DNA of 64,000 nt from Heliocidaris tuberculata. Its lineage: Eukaryota; Echinodermata; Echinoidea; Camarodonta; Echinometridae. The first letter of the stretch is position 1; every line of letters starts with the position of its first letter. Positions 12,149 to 24,619 of this stretch are shown piece after piece. The stretch covers positions 24,799,107-24,863,106 of the forward strand of contig CM046846.1 in NCBI GenBank assembly GCA_025618425.1, in the 5' to 3' direction. A model generated the notes under the pieces. That model did no database searches. It saw only the letters and a list, made by a program, of their open reading frames with translations, and was not told the origin of the DNA. Made by a program: the position numbers and the translations under genes.

Positions 12149-12331
12149 AGTCTTGCTTTTGTAGTAGGGTCTTAGAAAAAATAAGAGTTTTGTAGGTTTT
12201 CACCAAGGAACGAAAAAGTAAAAACAAGAAGGTCTGCACTGAGACTAGTCTGGACATAGGGCCAGGATATTAGGCATTTAGACTAGCCTACACATGGGGT
12301 TAGGGTTAGGCATTGAGACTAGTCTGGACAT
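12060..12331. repeat. Four spaced copies of a 17-bp motif
   Basis: GAGACTAGTCTGGACAT or a one-base variant occurs at about 12061, 12117, 12240 and 12315. The spacing is irregular (56, 123, 75). The intervening sequence carries related GTTTTGT, CGAGAGG and TAGGGTTAGGC words, so this looks like a decayed minisatellite. Confidence 0.5.
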
Positions 12332-13499
12332 GGGGTTAGTGTTAGGCATTTTATACTGGGTGTTGGTTTGTATTTTTGTAACCAAATAATGAAACAAAAG
12401 TGAGAGGGTCTCGAATGGAGACTACAGGGTCTTAGTTTTGTACTTAGTCTTAGTTTTGTATGTTTTCGCCAAGTTATGAAAAAGTGAAATTAAGAGGGTA
12501 TGTCGCTATTCTTAGAAACAAAAGAAAACATGATAGCAGCATATTAAATAGAAACAAACGGGGGGGGGGCAGGATGAGCAGTTCTCTGCATGTTGTCAGA
12601 AAGCTGTTGCTCTCCTACCCCCACACCAAATCATTGCCAAGGATAATACTTTGATAAACTTAAAAAAGGCTGTAGATCCATTAAGTTGCTGTCTATGACC
12701 CAGGCAGAAAGAGATACAGCACAAATAGGTGCATCTCTGATTACGTACGTGTAGTGCTGATACCAAATTTGCTCTTGCACTACTGCTACTACCAGCATTT
12801 CCTCATCAAACCTTCTTTGCTCGGGATATTATTCGCTCCTACTAGTTCTGCTCGACAGCAGTACCACCAGGTCTGGACATAATTTACTAAATATTATCCA
12901 TCGAAGGGTTTCAAGATACTTTACTTGATAGTCACCCATTATTCTCAAGATTCGTTCATCCTTTTCTTGGAGCATCGCCTTTTCCCCTTAACATGGTTAC
13001 GTGATGAATTTCTTCCTCTTCCCTTGGCCTTATTGCTCAAGGTGTAGAGCTTCTTCACGATAATGAGCAGGAGCTTCCTTATCTCCCTGAGCTCTCCCCT
13101 TATCCCTCCTACCTCCTCTGAAACAGCCTCCTCCCATGCTGCCCCTCTCCTCCTCTTCCGGGTACACTGCCTCCTCCACCCAAAGGGCAGGATCAGATGG
13201 AGGATCTACTATTACTATCACATGGCATTCCTTGTTTTTTCTCTGAAATCACTCTTAAAATGCAAGAAACTGACTTCCTGATTGTTATTCATTGTACATG
13301 TATATTTTAACATTTGGATACCAAGTATTTTGGTTGATTTTTTTTTTTCTTTGTACTTCTTCAATTCCTCTTCTGTGCAGTGGGGGTGTATTTGTTTTTT
13401 TGTTTTTAATTTGTACAAAGTTCTTCACTTTTCCTTTCTGCAACTCTTGTTGTACAAGAATCCTTAACTTGATCATGATCTTATCTTTGTTAACATATT

Positions 13500-14475
13500 T
13501 GCAAGGGCATTTCAGTCAATGCACTGATCTTGTTGAGAGCACACACTTTCATTCTTATGATCCGAGGGTACATATCATGCAACTCGTCCATCATGGCATT
13601 GTAGGGGGCAGAACCAGGCCAGCTCCCGACATTACTATCACTACTCTTTGACAGCCTTGTGCACTTTAAAAGTGCATGCTTACCATCAGGGTTGCAATGT
13701 TTTAGTACCTCTCTAGCAAAGAACACTCATGCTGCTCGATTTTGATTTTATTAGCAATTTTTCCTGGATAAGCTTCTTCAAATCTCCTTCCTCTGTCCCT
13801 CGTCCTCCCCAGTTGCTATACCATCCCCCACCCCCACACTCATCCCTCATAACCCGCAACCCTGTCATCCGGAACATGATTGCTCTGTTGACTGCTCTCA
13901 TGTCCACACAAAGTCTGATCTGGTCTGGTGGTTTCAGCTTTGGGACTACGCGAATAGGTGAAACCCATGGAGTCGGTTGATTATGCACAGGCTCTATGAT
14001 GTCTAACTGCTGGAGACGCTCAAGTTCTGCTTAACATGCTTACTTGTTTACTTGTCTTGGCTTAACATGTCTTTGTGAAGTCGTTGCTCTGACCATGTTG
14101 ACTGCTCTGCTTGCCCTTTGCTAGGCATGCATTTTTGTTTTTCTTGTGATGTCGACCATGGTTTTTCCATTACACCCGTTTCTTTGGCTGTGGTTGCACA
14201 CTTCTCTCATACTTCTTTCCTTTTCCTTTTCCAGCCATTTTCATAACATAAGCCTACATGCACGTCTTGAGTGCCTGAAGCCGAGCTTGAGTTTTCAATC
14301 TTCTTAAGCTGTTGTTCAGTTACAGCACTATGGCACATGTGTATCGCTTTTGGTAATGTTAGTTGGTCTTTCTGTAGCAGTTGCACCCTTAGTGCTTGGA
14401 CTTTTGTGCCCAGAGAACAATCCCGTCTCTGATCAAGTCATCCCTAAGCATTTTTTTTTTGCACAATCATAGTAT
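13500..14475 (-). mobile_element. Decayed Ty3/gypsy-type retrotransposon fragment (gag, RT and integrase remnants)
   Basis: Read on the - strand, three remnants occur in the expected order. Gag-like: LIRDGIVL and, after a frameshift, LLQKDQLTLPKAIHMC at about 14460-14290. Reverse transcriptase start: ERLQQLDIIEP, TPWVSPIRVVPK and IRLCVDMRAVNRAI at about 14030-13860. Integrase zinc-domain-like: ELHDMYPRIIRMKV at about 13600-13540. Stops, frameshifts and large deletions separate them, so the element is dead. The RT block fits the gypsy consensus well; the gag and integrase calls are weaker. Confidence 0.7.
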
Positions 14476-16641
14476 CTAAATTAAACATAAAATCATCTCA
14501 TCTGATTCTTTGCACACTGTATTTTGTTTTCATCTATTTTTTTCATTATACACTTATGGTTTGTGATTTCTTTCAAGCATTTTGCATTTCCTTCTGATAT
14601 TGGTTTACATTGTAACATATACTTCTACACCTTGTTGAGAGTAGCTTCATTGTAAAATGTTCTTTGTTGTACATTTACCAGTGGAAGAAGAATTTCTCTT
14701 ATGATGACAGGTGAATCAATCAATCAAGAAAGAGAGCAGGTTAACCCTGGAAAACTCGGCCAGAGTTCTGGCAATCTTAAGAATAACTCTAGAAAATAAA
14801 AACTCAGAAAAATCTCACTTTTCCTATAGAAAATCACAAAAGAGCTCTGGAACATTAACAGTAACTTTTAGAATTTCCTTTGAAGAATCTTTTAAGACTT
14901 AGTGCGCATCCAAACCAGTGCATTTGACTACCTGCCATACAAGACATTTGACTTGTCCCTTCAAAGTTTTCACTCCAAGATGTCTGAGTCAGGAGCAAGC
15001 TTGTCACGTACATGTCATAAAAAAAACAACAAAAACCTAGCATGTGTCGTAAAACAAATTACATGCCTTGCTAGACATTTGACTGCTCCCTTTAAGGTTT
15101 TCACACCAAGATGTCTGAGTCAGGAGCAAGCTTGTCACATACATGTCAGAAAAAAACTGTAAGAATGCGGCAGAATCTGACATCTGCGGTGGACATGTAC
15201 ATGTATGTGCCCAGCTGTGCCTTGGTGTCAGAATCTTGGAGGAGTGTAGTCATATGACATTGTAAGCCCTCGGAATATCCAAAAAGAGGATCTGTGTCAT
15301 GCCCAGTGTACCAAATATTTCCGCCTTTGAATTTTGGGGTTTTTAAAGAATTTTCTTCTCCTTCAAGTTTCCGTTTTAAAGGAAGTATTTAAGTGAACAT
15401 AAATGTGGTCAAATTGCGCATTAGTCAAACTTAAAATGATGAAAGATTTCTTTGCTTCTCTTGTTTCCTTCTCTGATGAGTGTTTGCCAAGAAATGTCAG
15501 TAATTGCTCTGTATATCATTTGAAAAGAAAAATTATTCTGTTTGCTTGCTCTTGGTTCTCTCTCTGTCAGTCTATTACATCTTTATTTGTAAGAATCTAA
15601 GATGTAGAAATATTATTGTAAAACCAGAAATGTTCCCGACATGAAACTTTCACGATTTCTAAACAACAGCCATTTTCGCAGCAAGACACTTTAACTAATT
15701 GCAAAAATTCAATGTGATTTCAGTTTTAATTCATTAATTTTGCGGCATGAAACTTTTAAGAGTCTAAAACCACTGGTGAACATCAAGTGCATGCGAAAGG
15801 TGCTGGTTGGACAGTATTTGACCTTGAAAATTTCTCCTGCATGTGCTTTAATTGTGCATGAGTCAATTTTGAAATGGTTTAGAAAACATTTAAGTGATAC
15901 CTCTGAGAAAAAACAATGGCTATCATTGATTACTATGAAGAGAGGGATTTGCCTCAGTGCTTTTTCTATGTTTTCTATTTTCATATGTTAGAAAAGAAGT
16001 GCGAATTACACACAATAGCAGTAACTATATGCAAATTTTCATTAAAAAAAAAAGGTTTCATGTAATTAAAGATCTTTTCCATGTTCTTTTTTGAATTGGT
16101 CATAAGTCTTCTTAACAGATGCCCTCCAAACTAAGGAAGTACATGTAATCCCAGCATAAACTATAAATACATGCATGACCAAGTTCTGTGTAATCTTGTG
16201 GGTTGGCAATAAAAATGGTTGAATCAATCATATACCCCACAACTGGCAACATTCCACAGAGAATGATTCACATGTACATGTACAAAATGTTTGTCTTAAA
16301 ATTTTCAGCATTTGAAATGAAATGAGAGTTGTGTAATTTGTTCAGAAAACCTTGGCATTATAAAGTTTTGAATTTGCCCAAGTTTTGAAATTTATGTTGG
16401 GAATATGATAATATTTAGAAAGACCTGAACTAAAATCCCTTGTCAATTTTTTTGCCATGCTCATGTGTAGCCTTAAATACAGTCAAAGTGATTTTTGACC
16501 CATTGGTCAGAATTTCAGAAATATGCCTGTAAAATGCAATTTAAAACCATCATAACATGTTTGTAAATTTCCATCAAGGGACTGTATTTGTTTGGTATAC
16601 ACTGTACAACACAAACCACATTAATTTCATTTTGTGTACTT
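14476..16641. other. No gene; one direct repeat pair
   Basis: A duplicated ~88-bp segment is at 14942-15031 and 15073-15160, sharing CAAGATGTCTGAGTCAGGAG and CAAGCTTGTCAC. The rest is AT-rich with no recognised signal. Confidence 0.45.
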
Positions 16642-16880
16642 ACATTTTATCAGTGCAGATATATTCTAATTATGTACTCTTTTCAATGAACCCAGTGTTT
16701 GGTACAATGCTTTTTTTTCCATTTTTTTGATATTTTTGTCATTTCTTAAAATGTTTTTATTACATTTTATCAGTGCAGATATATTCTAATTATGTACTCT
16801 TTTCAGTGAACCAAATGTTTGGTATGATGCTATTTTTTTCCATTTGTTGATATGTTTGTCATTTCTTCAAATGTTTTCAT
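16642..16880. repeat. Direct tandem duplication of ~120 bp
   Basis: Two adjacent copies (16642-16761 and 16762-16880) begin TACATTTTATCAGTGCAGAT and differ by a few bases, suggesting a fairly recent duplication. Confidence 0.75.
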
Positions 16881-16984
16881 TATATGTTGATAATTAGTTA
16901 GATTCACAAAAGTAGTTTGGGGCAGTACTGCCTAGCAAGGAATGTAAAAGATTGGAGATTTTTAATATTTTCAAAGATTGAGAT

Positions 16985-17370
16985 CTTTATTATTACTCCA
17001 TGCCCCGAGAAAGAAAAGCTCTGTCTGTCCACCAGGGCAGAAGAGATCTGATGTGTTCCGGAATCGGAATCCAGATCGCAAGGAAGCCCTTGCACGGTTG
17101 AAAATACTTGAGGAGATGTCTCTGCAGGGGTCTCATGAGGAGCCTGCAATCCACGAGAACATCTACCAAACTGGCGTAGCCAAGAACTGAAGCCATTGTT
17201 TGGCTCTGTCCCTCCTGGCACTGAGTAACCAATGGGTGGCCAAGATAATAGTCTGAAATCTGTCTTGACTGGGCCGAGCCCATTGATTTGGAATATCTAT
17301 CTTCGCCCCCAGAAAGACTGGGGTGCTAGGAGGAGACAGTTCTGACTTCTCCCAGTTGATCAGGAACGTT
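16985..17370 (-). mobile_element. DIRS-type (tyrosine recombinase) retrotransposon fragment
   Basis: On the - strand, INWEKSELSPPSTPVFLGAK is followed, after a frameshift, by LGYASLVDVLVDCRLLMRPL and later RSLLPWWTD. These match the region after the reverse transcriptase in DIRS elements, where an INWEKS...FLG block and a GH/YMASL...C.L.MRPLQ...WW block occur. The piece is frameshifted and isolated; neither the recombinase nor terminal repeats were seen. Confidence 0.65.
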
Positions 17371-18227
17371 TGTTTAACAGTGTTCTTTATAACGAGGTTC
17401 CATTATATTCATATCAAATTTTATGATTTTTTATTTTTTTTCTTGTAATTTTGCATTATGATTGTAGCATTACAATGCAGCAATAGTATATTGGTTCTCT
17501 GATAGCTCGATTATAGCTAAGAGGAGTTTTGTCCGGTGGATAATAGCACTAAGGAGGGATTCTTATCCCACCGCTGCCACCACACCATTAGAAACAAAAC
17601 AAACTCACACCAGGGTTGTAATGTTAGTCAAACTGTGTCCTCTTTATTAATTGGACGCACAGTGCAGAGTTACTGTCAGGCCAACGCAAGATGGTGCTAT
17701 ACATCAACAACAATGGCTGGTGTTTTGCATTTGTATCAATACATGTAATGCCAGTTTATATATTTCTTGATTTTATGTATGTACATGTACTTACATTTGT
17801 ATCCTAATGAAAAAGCAATCCTGGTAGCTGTTATACATATGATGTAAAGACAATAAAACATATTTTTGCTATAAAATTTCAACGTAGAGTTATCTGATGT
17901 TTTAATGATTGATGTATGATGAGATCACATTTTAACTTTGCAATGGATGCCTACAATTCATACTGAATATGCTTTCTTGTATAAAAAGTAGGAGCTACAG
18001 CCCAAGAAGTCAATGCCCGTAACACCATCAGCTCATGAGATCAGAGATAGACAGCCCATGAGACTAACAAAGTCTTGTTGGCCTTCTGCAAAGTTATCTG
18101 AGGGTTCCTAAGACCAACATTGTCTGTCTCAAGGAATGTCCACAAATGTGGGCTAGCACATGTGTAAAAATCTGTCACATTACTGCTCAAAGTGGTGGAA
18201 AATAGTTGAAACTTGCCCCCCTCCCCC
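17371..18227. other. No gene seen
   Basis: Apart from a short fragment resembling the CAGTGGAACCTC element end (TATAACGAGGTTCCATTATA at 17388-17407), nothing is recognised. Confidence 0.4.
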
Positions 18228-18231
18228 TTAA

Positions 18232-18742
18232 AGGGAAAGTTCACCCTAGTATTCATTGCTTTGAATGAAAGCAGAAAAATGAGAGAAACAAGTAGTGAAA
18301 GTTTGAGCAAGTTTCAATAAGAAATAAGAAATTTATGAATTTTTGAAGTTGTAATCAGTCAAACACAAATTGGCAACTCCATGCATATCTTGTGAGCTCC
18401 TCTCCCATTTGCTCAGTACAGGAAATTTTTAATGAAGGAATAAGACTCGTTTCATAAAGGTTTTGTGTAAAAAAACATAAGAGCAATGATTATATCTAAG
18501 GTGTTATGTATGATTGAATATTTTCTGAAGAGAAAATGGAAATTAATGATTTTGGGGGTACAGGGCAAATGGAGAGCAGCTCACAAGATACGTCATGGAG
18601 TTGCCAAACTGTGTTTGATTGGTTACAATTTCAAAAATTCATAACTTTCTTTTTATTGTATTTTGCTCAAACCTTCACTGATCGGTTTCCCTAATTTTCT
18701 GTTTTTTTTAAAACCAGCTTATAATCAGGGTGGACTTCCCCT
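18232..18742. mobile_element. TTAA-flanked MITE
   Basis: The element is 511 bp with inverted ends AGGGAAAGTTCACCCT and AGGGTGGACTTCCCCT, flanked by TTAA at 18228-18231 and 18743-18746. The arms stay palindromic well inwards: GGCAACTCCATG and CATGGAGTTGCC, TCATAACTTTC and its partner. TTAA duplication is typical of piggyBac-type transposition. Confidence 0.7.
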
Positions 18743-19181
18743 TTAATTTCCCTTTGTAACCTCGCTACTGGGAAACTGTTTTATTCCTTCGGAGAAAAAA
18801 AAATTATTGAAGGGCCAAGTGTGGCTCTAATAATCAGATATTTATGCTACTCATATTCTGTACGGAACTGATAAAAAAGACCAAATTCCTCCGTTCTTCA
18901 GGAATGATTTAAATCAATGTCTGACCTTTTTCCTCCACTTGACCAAGATGCCTGTGAGAATGGATGAATTGCGGGTTTTAAGACACATGCTCTAGCGACA
19001 ACTGCTCTGCCCTCAATACCTTACACTAATCAAATTCCCACCTTCCTTACCCTGACCATAACCTTAACCTAAAACACTTATACATTTATTGTTGAAATTT
19101 TTAGGGTCTCTATGGAAGAGCCGGGAGCCCTATGTTAAAATTGTGGAATTCTTGGTGCCCACATGTCCCGAGCACCCGTTA

Positions 19182-19580
19182 AACCCTTTCATGACAAGAA
19201 TTATTTAAGGGCTAAATTGATCATATTTTGTTCTTCAAAATTTGGCATCAAAAATATTTCTCTTATAATGCTATATGGTTCTAATAAATGTAATGTGTTT
19301 GAAAACAACATACATACATGTAGCAACTGTCGAAAAGTTGAAAAAAATTGCCAATTTTGACAAATAAATGAGATTTTGAACCTCTCAGTGTGTTGCCAAT
19401 TTAAGGATTTTAAGGCTTATTCTCCTTTTTGAAATTCCTGACATCAAACGCATTATGGTCATGCAACAACAGAAATTTTTCTCTTTATACTCGTGCATCT
19501 GGTATACATGTATTTCTTAGGGATCTAAATCAAGTTATTGAGCCAAACCACAAAATGTGGTTTATTGTCTCGAAAGGGTT
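19182..19580. mobile_element. AACCCTTTC MITE, copy 1
   Basis: The element is 399 bp with ends AACCCTTTCATGACAAG and TTGTCTCGAAAGGGTT. Copy 2 at 20774-21173 is a direct repeat with about 80 percent the same bases by eye. The frames inside are not coding. Confidence 0.6.
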
Positions 19581-20773
19581 GATATGGAGCCTTGCCCCAA
19601 ACCCGATAGCAAACATAACCCTCACCCTATATCTTTGACAAAATAAATTCTTGCTGGAGCAGTTGTTGGAGCATCAAATTACAGACCTTCAGGTATGTAC
19701 ATGTATTGTTAGCTCTACTTGGTGTGTGTGGTTGAGCTGTTGGGAGATACATATATGTCACGTTTTGAGCTGTAGAGGGAGCCAGGCAGATCTGAAAAGA
19801 ATGCAGTCTCTGCACTTACATGTACCAAGTGTAATGTACAGTGTATCAACAAAATTTATCAATGCAATATTTTACCATCAGTGTGCACCTACACAATTAA
19901 TGTATGTACATGTATGTACAGTCAGTGTCCATGAAGATGGCAAGGATTTGCCAGAGAAACCGATGATAACATCAAGTACATGTACACGCAATTAACAGAA
20001 TAAAACATGATTGATCAGTCCTTTGGAAGTTTATTATACACTGAAAGACACCATTACCACATGACAAGAAGTGTAAACAATGAACCTTTACAAGGTTAGA
20101 CATGAACAATATTTATGAAAAATCACTAAAAAAAAAAGCTTTCACTCTTAATTCAGGTGATATATACATGTATTAGTACTGGAGAGATAATTGTGGTATG
20201 ACAAAAAACATCCTACCCAACAAGTTTTGAGGAAAAAAAATTCCAATTCACTGCACAAGGCAGCTGCATACATAACGCAATAGAACATACATGTATTCCA
20301 CATTACCGGTGAAGATGTTAGGAATGGTGATACTGCTTAAGAAACATTTCTTTATTATCCTTTGATCCAGAATGCTAGGAATTACACCATATACATGAGC
20401 AGAAAGAGCAAAAATCACCAGAAATTTTGAGTCCATTTTCAATGCAGTATCCAGAGCCGTACTTGAATAAGATTGATTTAATTGTACATAATTGTTAAAG
20501 TCTCTAATTGGCAACGTGGTGTAAAATTCATTTTCACTATGTTCATATACAAATTGGCAATTTTTTGTTGAATTTAGTAATTTTCATTCACGTTGGTTCA
20601 TTCAATACACTGTATATGTTACATATTTTTAAAACTATGTAGGAGTGGAAAATAAGAATAATTGGTGCCAATTTGAGGAGGAAAAGATGAACTCTGAACT
20701 CGTAGGGGGTTAATCTCAGAATACCAATAAAATGCGTCTCCTGAAAGCCTGGAAGGTGTTGACTTTGTTCAAT
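19581..20773. other. No gene seen
   Basis: The stretch is AT-rich with many ACATGTACATGT words. Short open frames on both strands overlap each other and show no family signal. Confidence 0.4.
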
Positions 20774-21173
20774 AACCCTTTCAGGACAAGAATCATTTAA
20801 GGTCTAAATTGATCACATTTTGTTCTTCAAATTGGCAACAATAATATCTTTCTTTTAGTGCTACGTGGTTCTAATAACGTGTAATGTTTTTGAAAACAAT
20901 ATACATGGTTAGGAATTTTGTCAAAAGTTAAACAATGTTTATTAAAAATAGAAGGATTTTAAACCTCTCAATGTGTTGCCAATTTAAAGATTTTAAAGCT
21001 TATTCTCATTTTTAAAATTCCTGGCATCATGCATGCAACAAGAATGGACATACGTGTAGTGTGCGTAGAAATTTCAGCTCTTTCTACTCATGCATCTGGT
21101 ATATTTTCTAGAGCTCAGAATCAAAAGTTATTGAGCCAAATCACGAAATGTGGTCATTTGTCTCAAAAGGGAT
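20774..21173. mobile_element. AACCCTTTC MITE, copy 2
   Basis: This is a diverged direct copy of 19182-19580. AACCCTTTCAGGACAAG opens it and TTTGTCTCAAAAGGGAT closes it. Confidence 0.6.
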
Positions 21174-21196
21174 AAAGGATATGAGTTAACACTTCT

Positions 21197-21334
21197 GGGG
21201 AGCGTTTCATCAAGTGTTTTGTCAGTGATTTTAACTGACAATTGTTAAAAGCTACTGAAATCCTTGCATCTAATTGGCTGAGAGCAAATTTATCGGTAAA
21301 AATCACTGACAAAACACTTGATGAAACGCTCCCC
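21197..21334. mobile_element. Foldback MITE with 36-bp perfect arms, CGTTTCAT family
   Basis: The element is 138 bp. The two outer 36 bases are exact inverted copies, starting GGGGAGCGTTTCATCAAGTG. The centre has AGCTACTGAAATCCTTGC and TTGGCTGAGAGCAAATT, as in the other family members. Perfect arms suggest a young copy. Confidence 0.75.
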
Positions 21335-21398
21335 AGGTTTTCTGCAGACAGTGCATGGATTACATATAAATCAGCTCTCTTCAACATTTACATAAATA

Positions 21399-21564
21399 CA
21401 GTGGAACCTCATCATAACAAACTTCTTGGGCCCAAAGAAGTACGTTTTTATATAGAAACCTTGTTATATCACGGCTTACTAGGGCTACAAAGCAATGAAA
21501 TACAAAAAAGCGGGACTGGCAAAATTACCTTGTTATAACAGTGTTCTTTAAGGAGGTTCCACTC
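21399..21564. mobile_element. pogo/Tigger-like MITE
   Basis: The element is 166 bp with ends CAGTGGAACCTC and GAGGTTCCACTC, flanked by TA at 21397-21398 and 21565-21566. Internal CATAACA and TTATAACAG words continue the imperfect inverted ends. These ends resemble those of Tc1/mariner-pogo (Tigger) elements. Confidence 0.6.
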
Positions 21565-23107
21565 TACAATGTTATCATTCAAAAATACAGCCCTCCGTGG
21601 TAGCAAATGAGTAATGGAGTAATCTGCCTACCATGCATGCACATTCAGGGTGAGGCGAGGACCAACCAACATGTATGGTGTGCACAGCGTAAACAGTTTT
21701 AGCTATCCTCGGGCAATGAGGGTTGAGAGCTACGTGTACATGTACAGTATATTGTGACCCATTCTCTCAGTCATGGCACATACTACCTTCTGGTTATCAC
21801 TACATGTACTGACACACATACAAGGCCCATTTTGCTATTAAGTGACCCATGGCAAGTGCAAAGTATTGAGGCATGATTTAAAAAAAAAAACCCAAACATA
21901 TTAACCTACTTGTAACTGGCCAAGTATAAACATGATCTAAAAACGTTCAGAAAATTATTTCTAGATATTTGTTAAAATATAGAATCTCAGAAAAATAATT
22001 TCAGTTACTTCTTTGTTACAATCACAGTCCAACCTGTTCTTTTTTGTTTCATTGTACTATTAGTACTAGAATTCAGAAATGTACAATTACGATACTGTAG
22101 TGACTACCTTTTCAACTCATATGCTGGCAATTCCATTCAATTGACTTTGACAATGACTTCCAAACATTTTGCATACCGGTATCTTAACAAAAGCTAGCTA
22201 CATGTAGTTTGGTATTAACCCTTACTGTACTGGGCTATTTCAAGCACCTCTCTGACAGAGAGGGGGGGGGGGGGGGGGGGGGGGGGGGCCAGGGTTCAAA
22301 ATGCACAGCAAAATTTGTCAGGGGGGGGGGCAAAATTTGTCGGTAACGGTATGACCGATTTCTGCAAACTTGGGTGTCAAAAGATGCGCAAGACTTGAAG
22401 AAAAAAAAGTCAGAAAGTTGCATGGCGTGAAATGCAGCGGTTCAAAATGCACAGCAAAATTTGTTGGGGGGGGGGGGCAGGAAGGCCCCCCCCATACAAT
22501 CTCCTTCTTGCTTGCCAGAGACAAGTTGTTTCATTTCATAGTTCTGTACGTAATTTACTAGACAGTGCAACATCTGAACCTTTGGGAATTAATGGACTGC
22601 CGTCTTCCAGAGTCTTCTTCATCCTACCGTTTTCATTACCATCGTGACATCACCATGGATGGTTACCCAGTAGTACCACTTGAAATTTTTTCCCCTTTTA
22701 CTTCACCTGGCAAGACTTTACTCTGCTACAAACTACACGTATATGGTAAGATACACCTTGAATTCTTACAAGTAGTACTGAATATATGATGTGAGAGTTT
22801 TCTTCAACAGAAGTCAATTCTAAATCTGTGCCTTCTTCATTGATTTATAGATAGTTAATTTGATTCTTTTGAGGTCAGTAAGTTTGTCATTTTTTGAAAT
22901 GGAGTGTACACTGTATGTCTTGGGTCCAACCTTTACTTTCTGGGAAATACATGTCACATGGCAACATCACTTTTGTTACATGTACCAGAATGAAAAACAC
23001 GCAAAGTTCTACTTAGAACAGTCAATAATTAGTTCTTTAAATAATCAGCTGACTTTCAAGCCAAAAGAAGTTTCTGCCACCTGCCCCCCCCCCCCCATTT
23101 TGTCTCC
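21565..23107. other. No gene; G-runs and a short direct repeat
   Basis: A run of about 30 G lies at 22260-22289. Two copies of GTTCAAAATGCACAGCAAAA (about 22294 and 22440) each precede a further G-run, so this is a decayed repeat with poly-G. No coding signal. Confidence 0.45.
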
Positions 23108-23124
23108 AAATAATAATAATAATA

Positions 23125-23156
<32 letters not shown>

Positions 23157-23300
23157 TAATAATGATGATGATGATGATGATGATGATAATAATGATGATG
23201 ATGATGATAATAATAATAATAATAATAATAATGATAATAATAATAATAATAATGTATTTATAAAGCGCATTTTCCATATATATGTTCAAATGCGCTTTAC
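23108..23300 (-). repeat. ATT/ATG microsatellite attached to a SINE/LINE 3' end
   Basis: A trinucleotide run (AAT and GAT units) spans 23108-23253. Read on the - strand it is preceded by AAATGCGCTTTATAAATA, a 3' end like that of the SINE and LINE copies elsewhere in the window. The rest of the element is not visible. Confidence 0.55.
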
Positions 23301-23558
23301 TATGTTATTAACTCAATAAGTGAGTTTTGAGAAGCTTTTTGAAATCGATTTTAACAGGCAGTTAGAAGAACAGAAAATTAAAGCTTCAATGGCCTAGGCA
23401 ATTCTAATCCACTGAAATTTTAGTCCTTCGAATTTCACTTTACTTTACAAAAATAACAACTACCACTTCCTGCCCAAAATGGAGTTGCACACATACAATT
23501 ATAACAATGCTAAGAAAAACTTGGTCATGTTATAGTCCACATTATAGCAAAAGTTTAA

Positions 23559-23865
23559 GTCCCGTATTCATGAACTTAGGCCACTGATTTAAGGAAGGCC
23601 ATTTGTAAACCCCTAAGTCCCATATAAATTACTATATTTATGTAACAAAATAAAGAAACACAATTTTCTGGCATGAAATGAGCATAAGAAATCAATTCTA
23701 TCATGAGGTTTTTGTACTGCATTTAGTTCCAAAACTAAAGGGAGTCAATGGTGATTTTGTAGGATTAAAAGTGGGTGACATTTGGCTTTCCATACTTCAG
23801 TGGCCTAAAATATGTACACACTTAGGCAGGGGCTTAAAGTTAGGCACCTTTCGAGAATACGGGAC
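23559..23865. mobile_element. MITE with GTCCCGTATTC ends
   Basis: The element is 307 bp with perfect 11-bp inverted ends (GTCCCGTATTC, GAATACGGGAC). Imperfect pairing continues inwards (TTAGGCCACTG, CAGTGGCCTAA). The interior is non-coding. Confidence 0.6.
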
Positions 23866-24619
23866 AATGTCACTAAAATATTGCTGACTGCTAGACATTT
23901 CAATACTTAGAATATGTTAAAAATAATTTCAGGCACATACACCTCTATGCAATAAATATTCGCGTTCTTATAAAATTTCAGTTGATGCAGTGTAATGTTT
24001 TCCATGATAACATAGAATATATAATAAGAAGTACAAGAATATACATTAAACAGAACTTAGAACATTTCAAATATTTACAATTTTTAGTTCATAACTTGAA
24101 AAAAATAATATATCACAATATTTCATACATTATATTTCAAATTACCAGTACAATCTAGGACAACAGGAAGTAACCTGACTGTATATACATACATTTTCAA
24201 TTTATTCTGGCTATTACCATTTCATTAAGTCAATAAGGATTAATGATACCATTTATGATATAAATGTACCTACACACTGTAAATAGTCAATACTTCTTAT
24301 ATAAAATGTGTTTGTATTATAGGATGACTTTCCAATGACTCTTCAATGATAACATTTTCAAAAATCCATGACTCTTTTCCTTGGCAACGTCATACAATTC
24401 GGGAACTTACAACATCTCCGGCCCTCTGACAGTGATTTATCAAAATATTCAGAAATATTTCCTTGATTAATATCTGTTTTCCATGACATTTACTTGGCTT
24501 TTGGTTATTTTTTTCCCTTTTCTTCATGAGTTATCCAAGTCTGGAAATATGTTCTCACATTTCCATGACTTTTCCAGATTTACATGACTACAGTCACCAC
24601 TGTGATTTTTCTATGCAAT

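Noticed and set aside
13030..13221. 63-codon - strand frame with Glu/Gly-rich product near the gypsy relic
   Set aside because: Composition is biased and no retroelement motif is present; it cannot be placed in the element.
23037..23289. Poly-Ile, poly-Leu or poly-Ser frames on the - strand
   Set aside because: They translate the ATT/ATG microsatellite.
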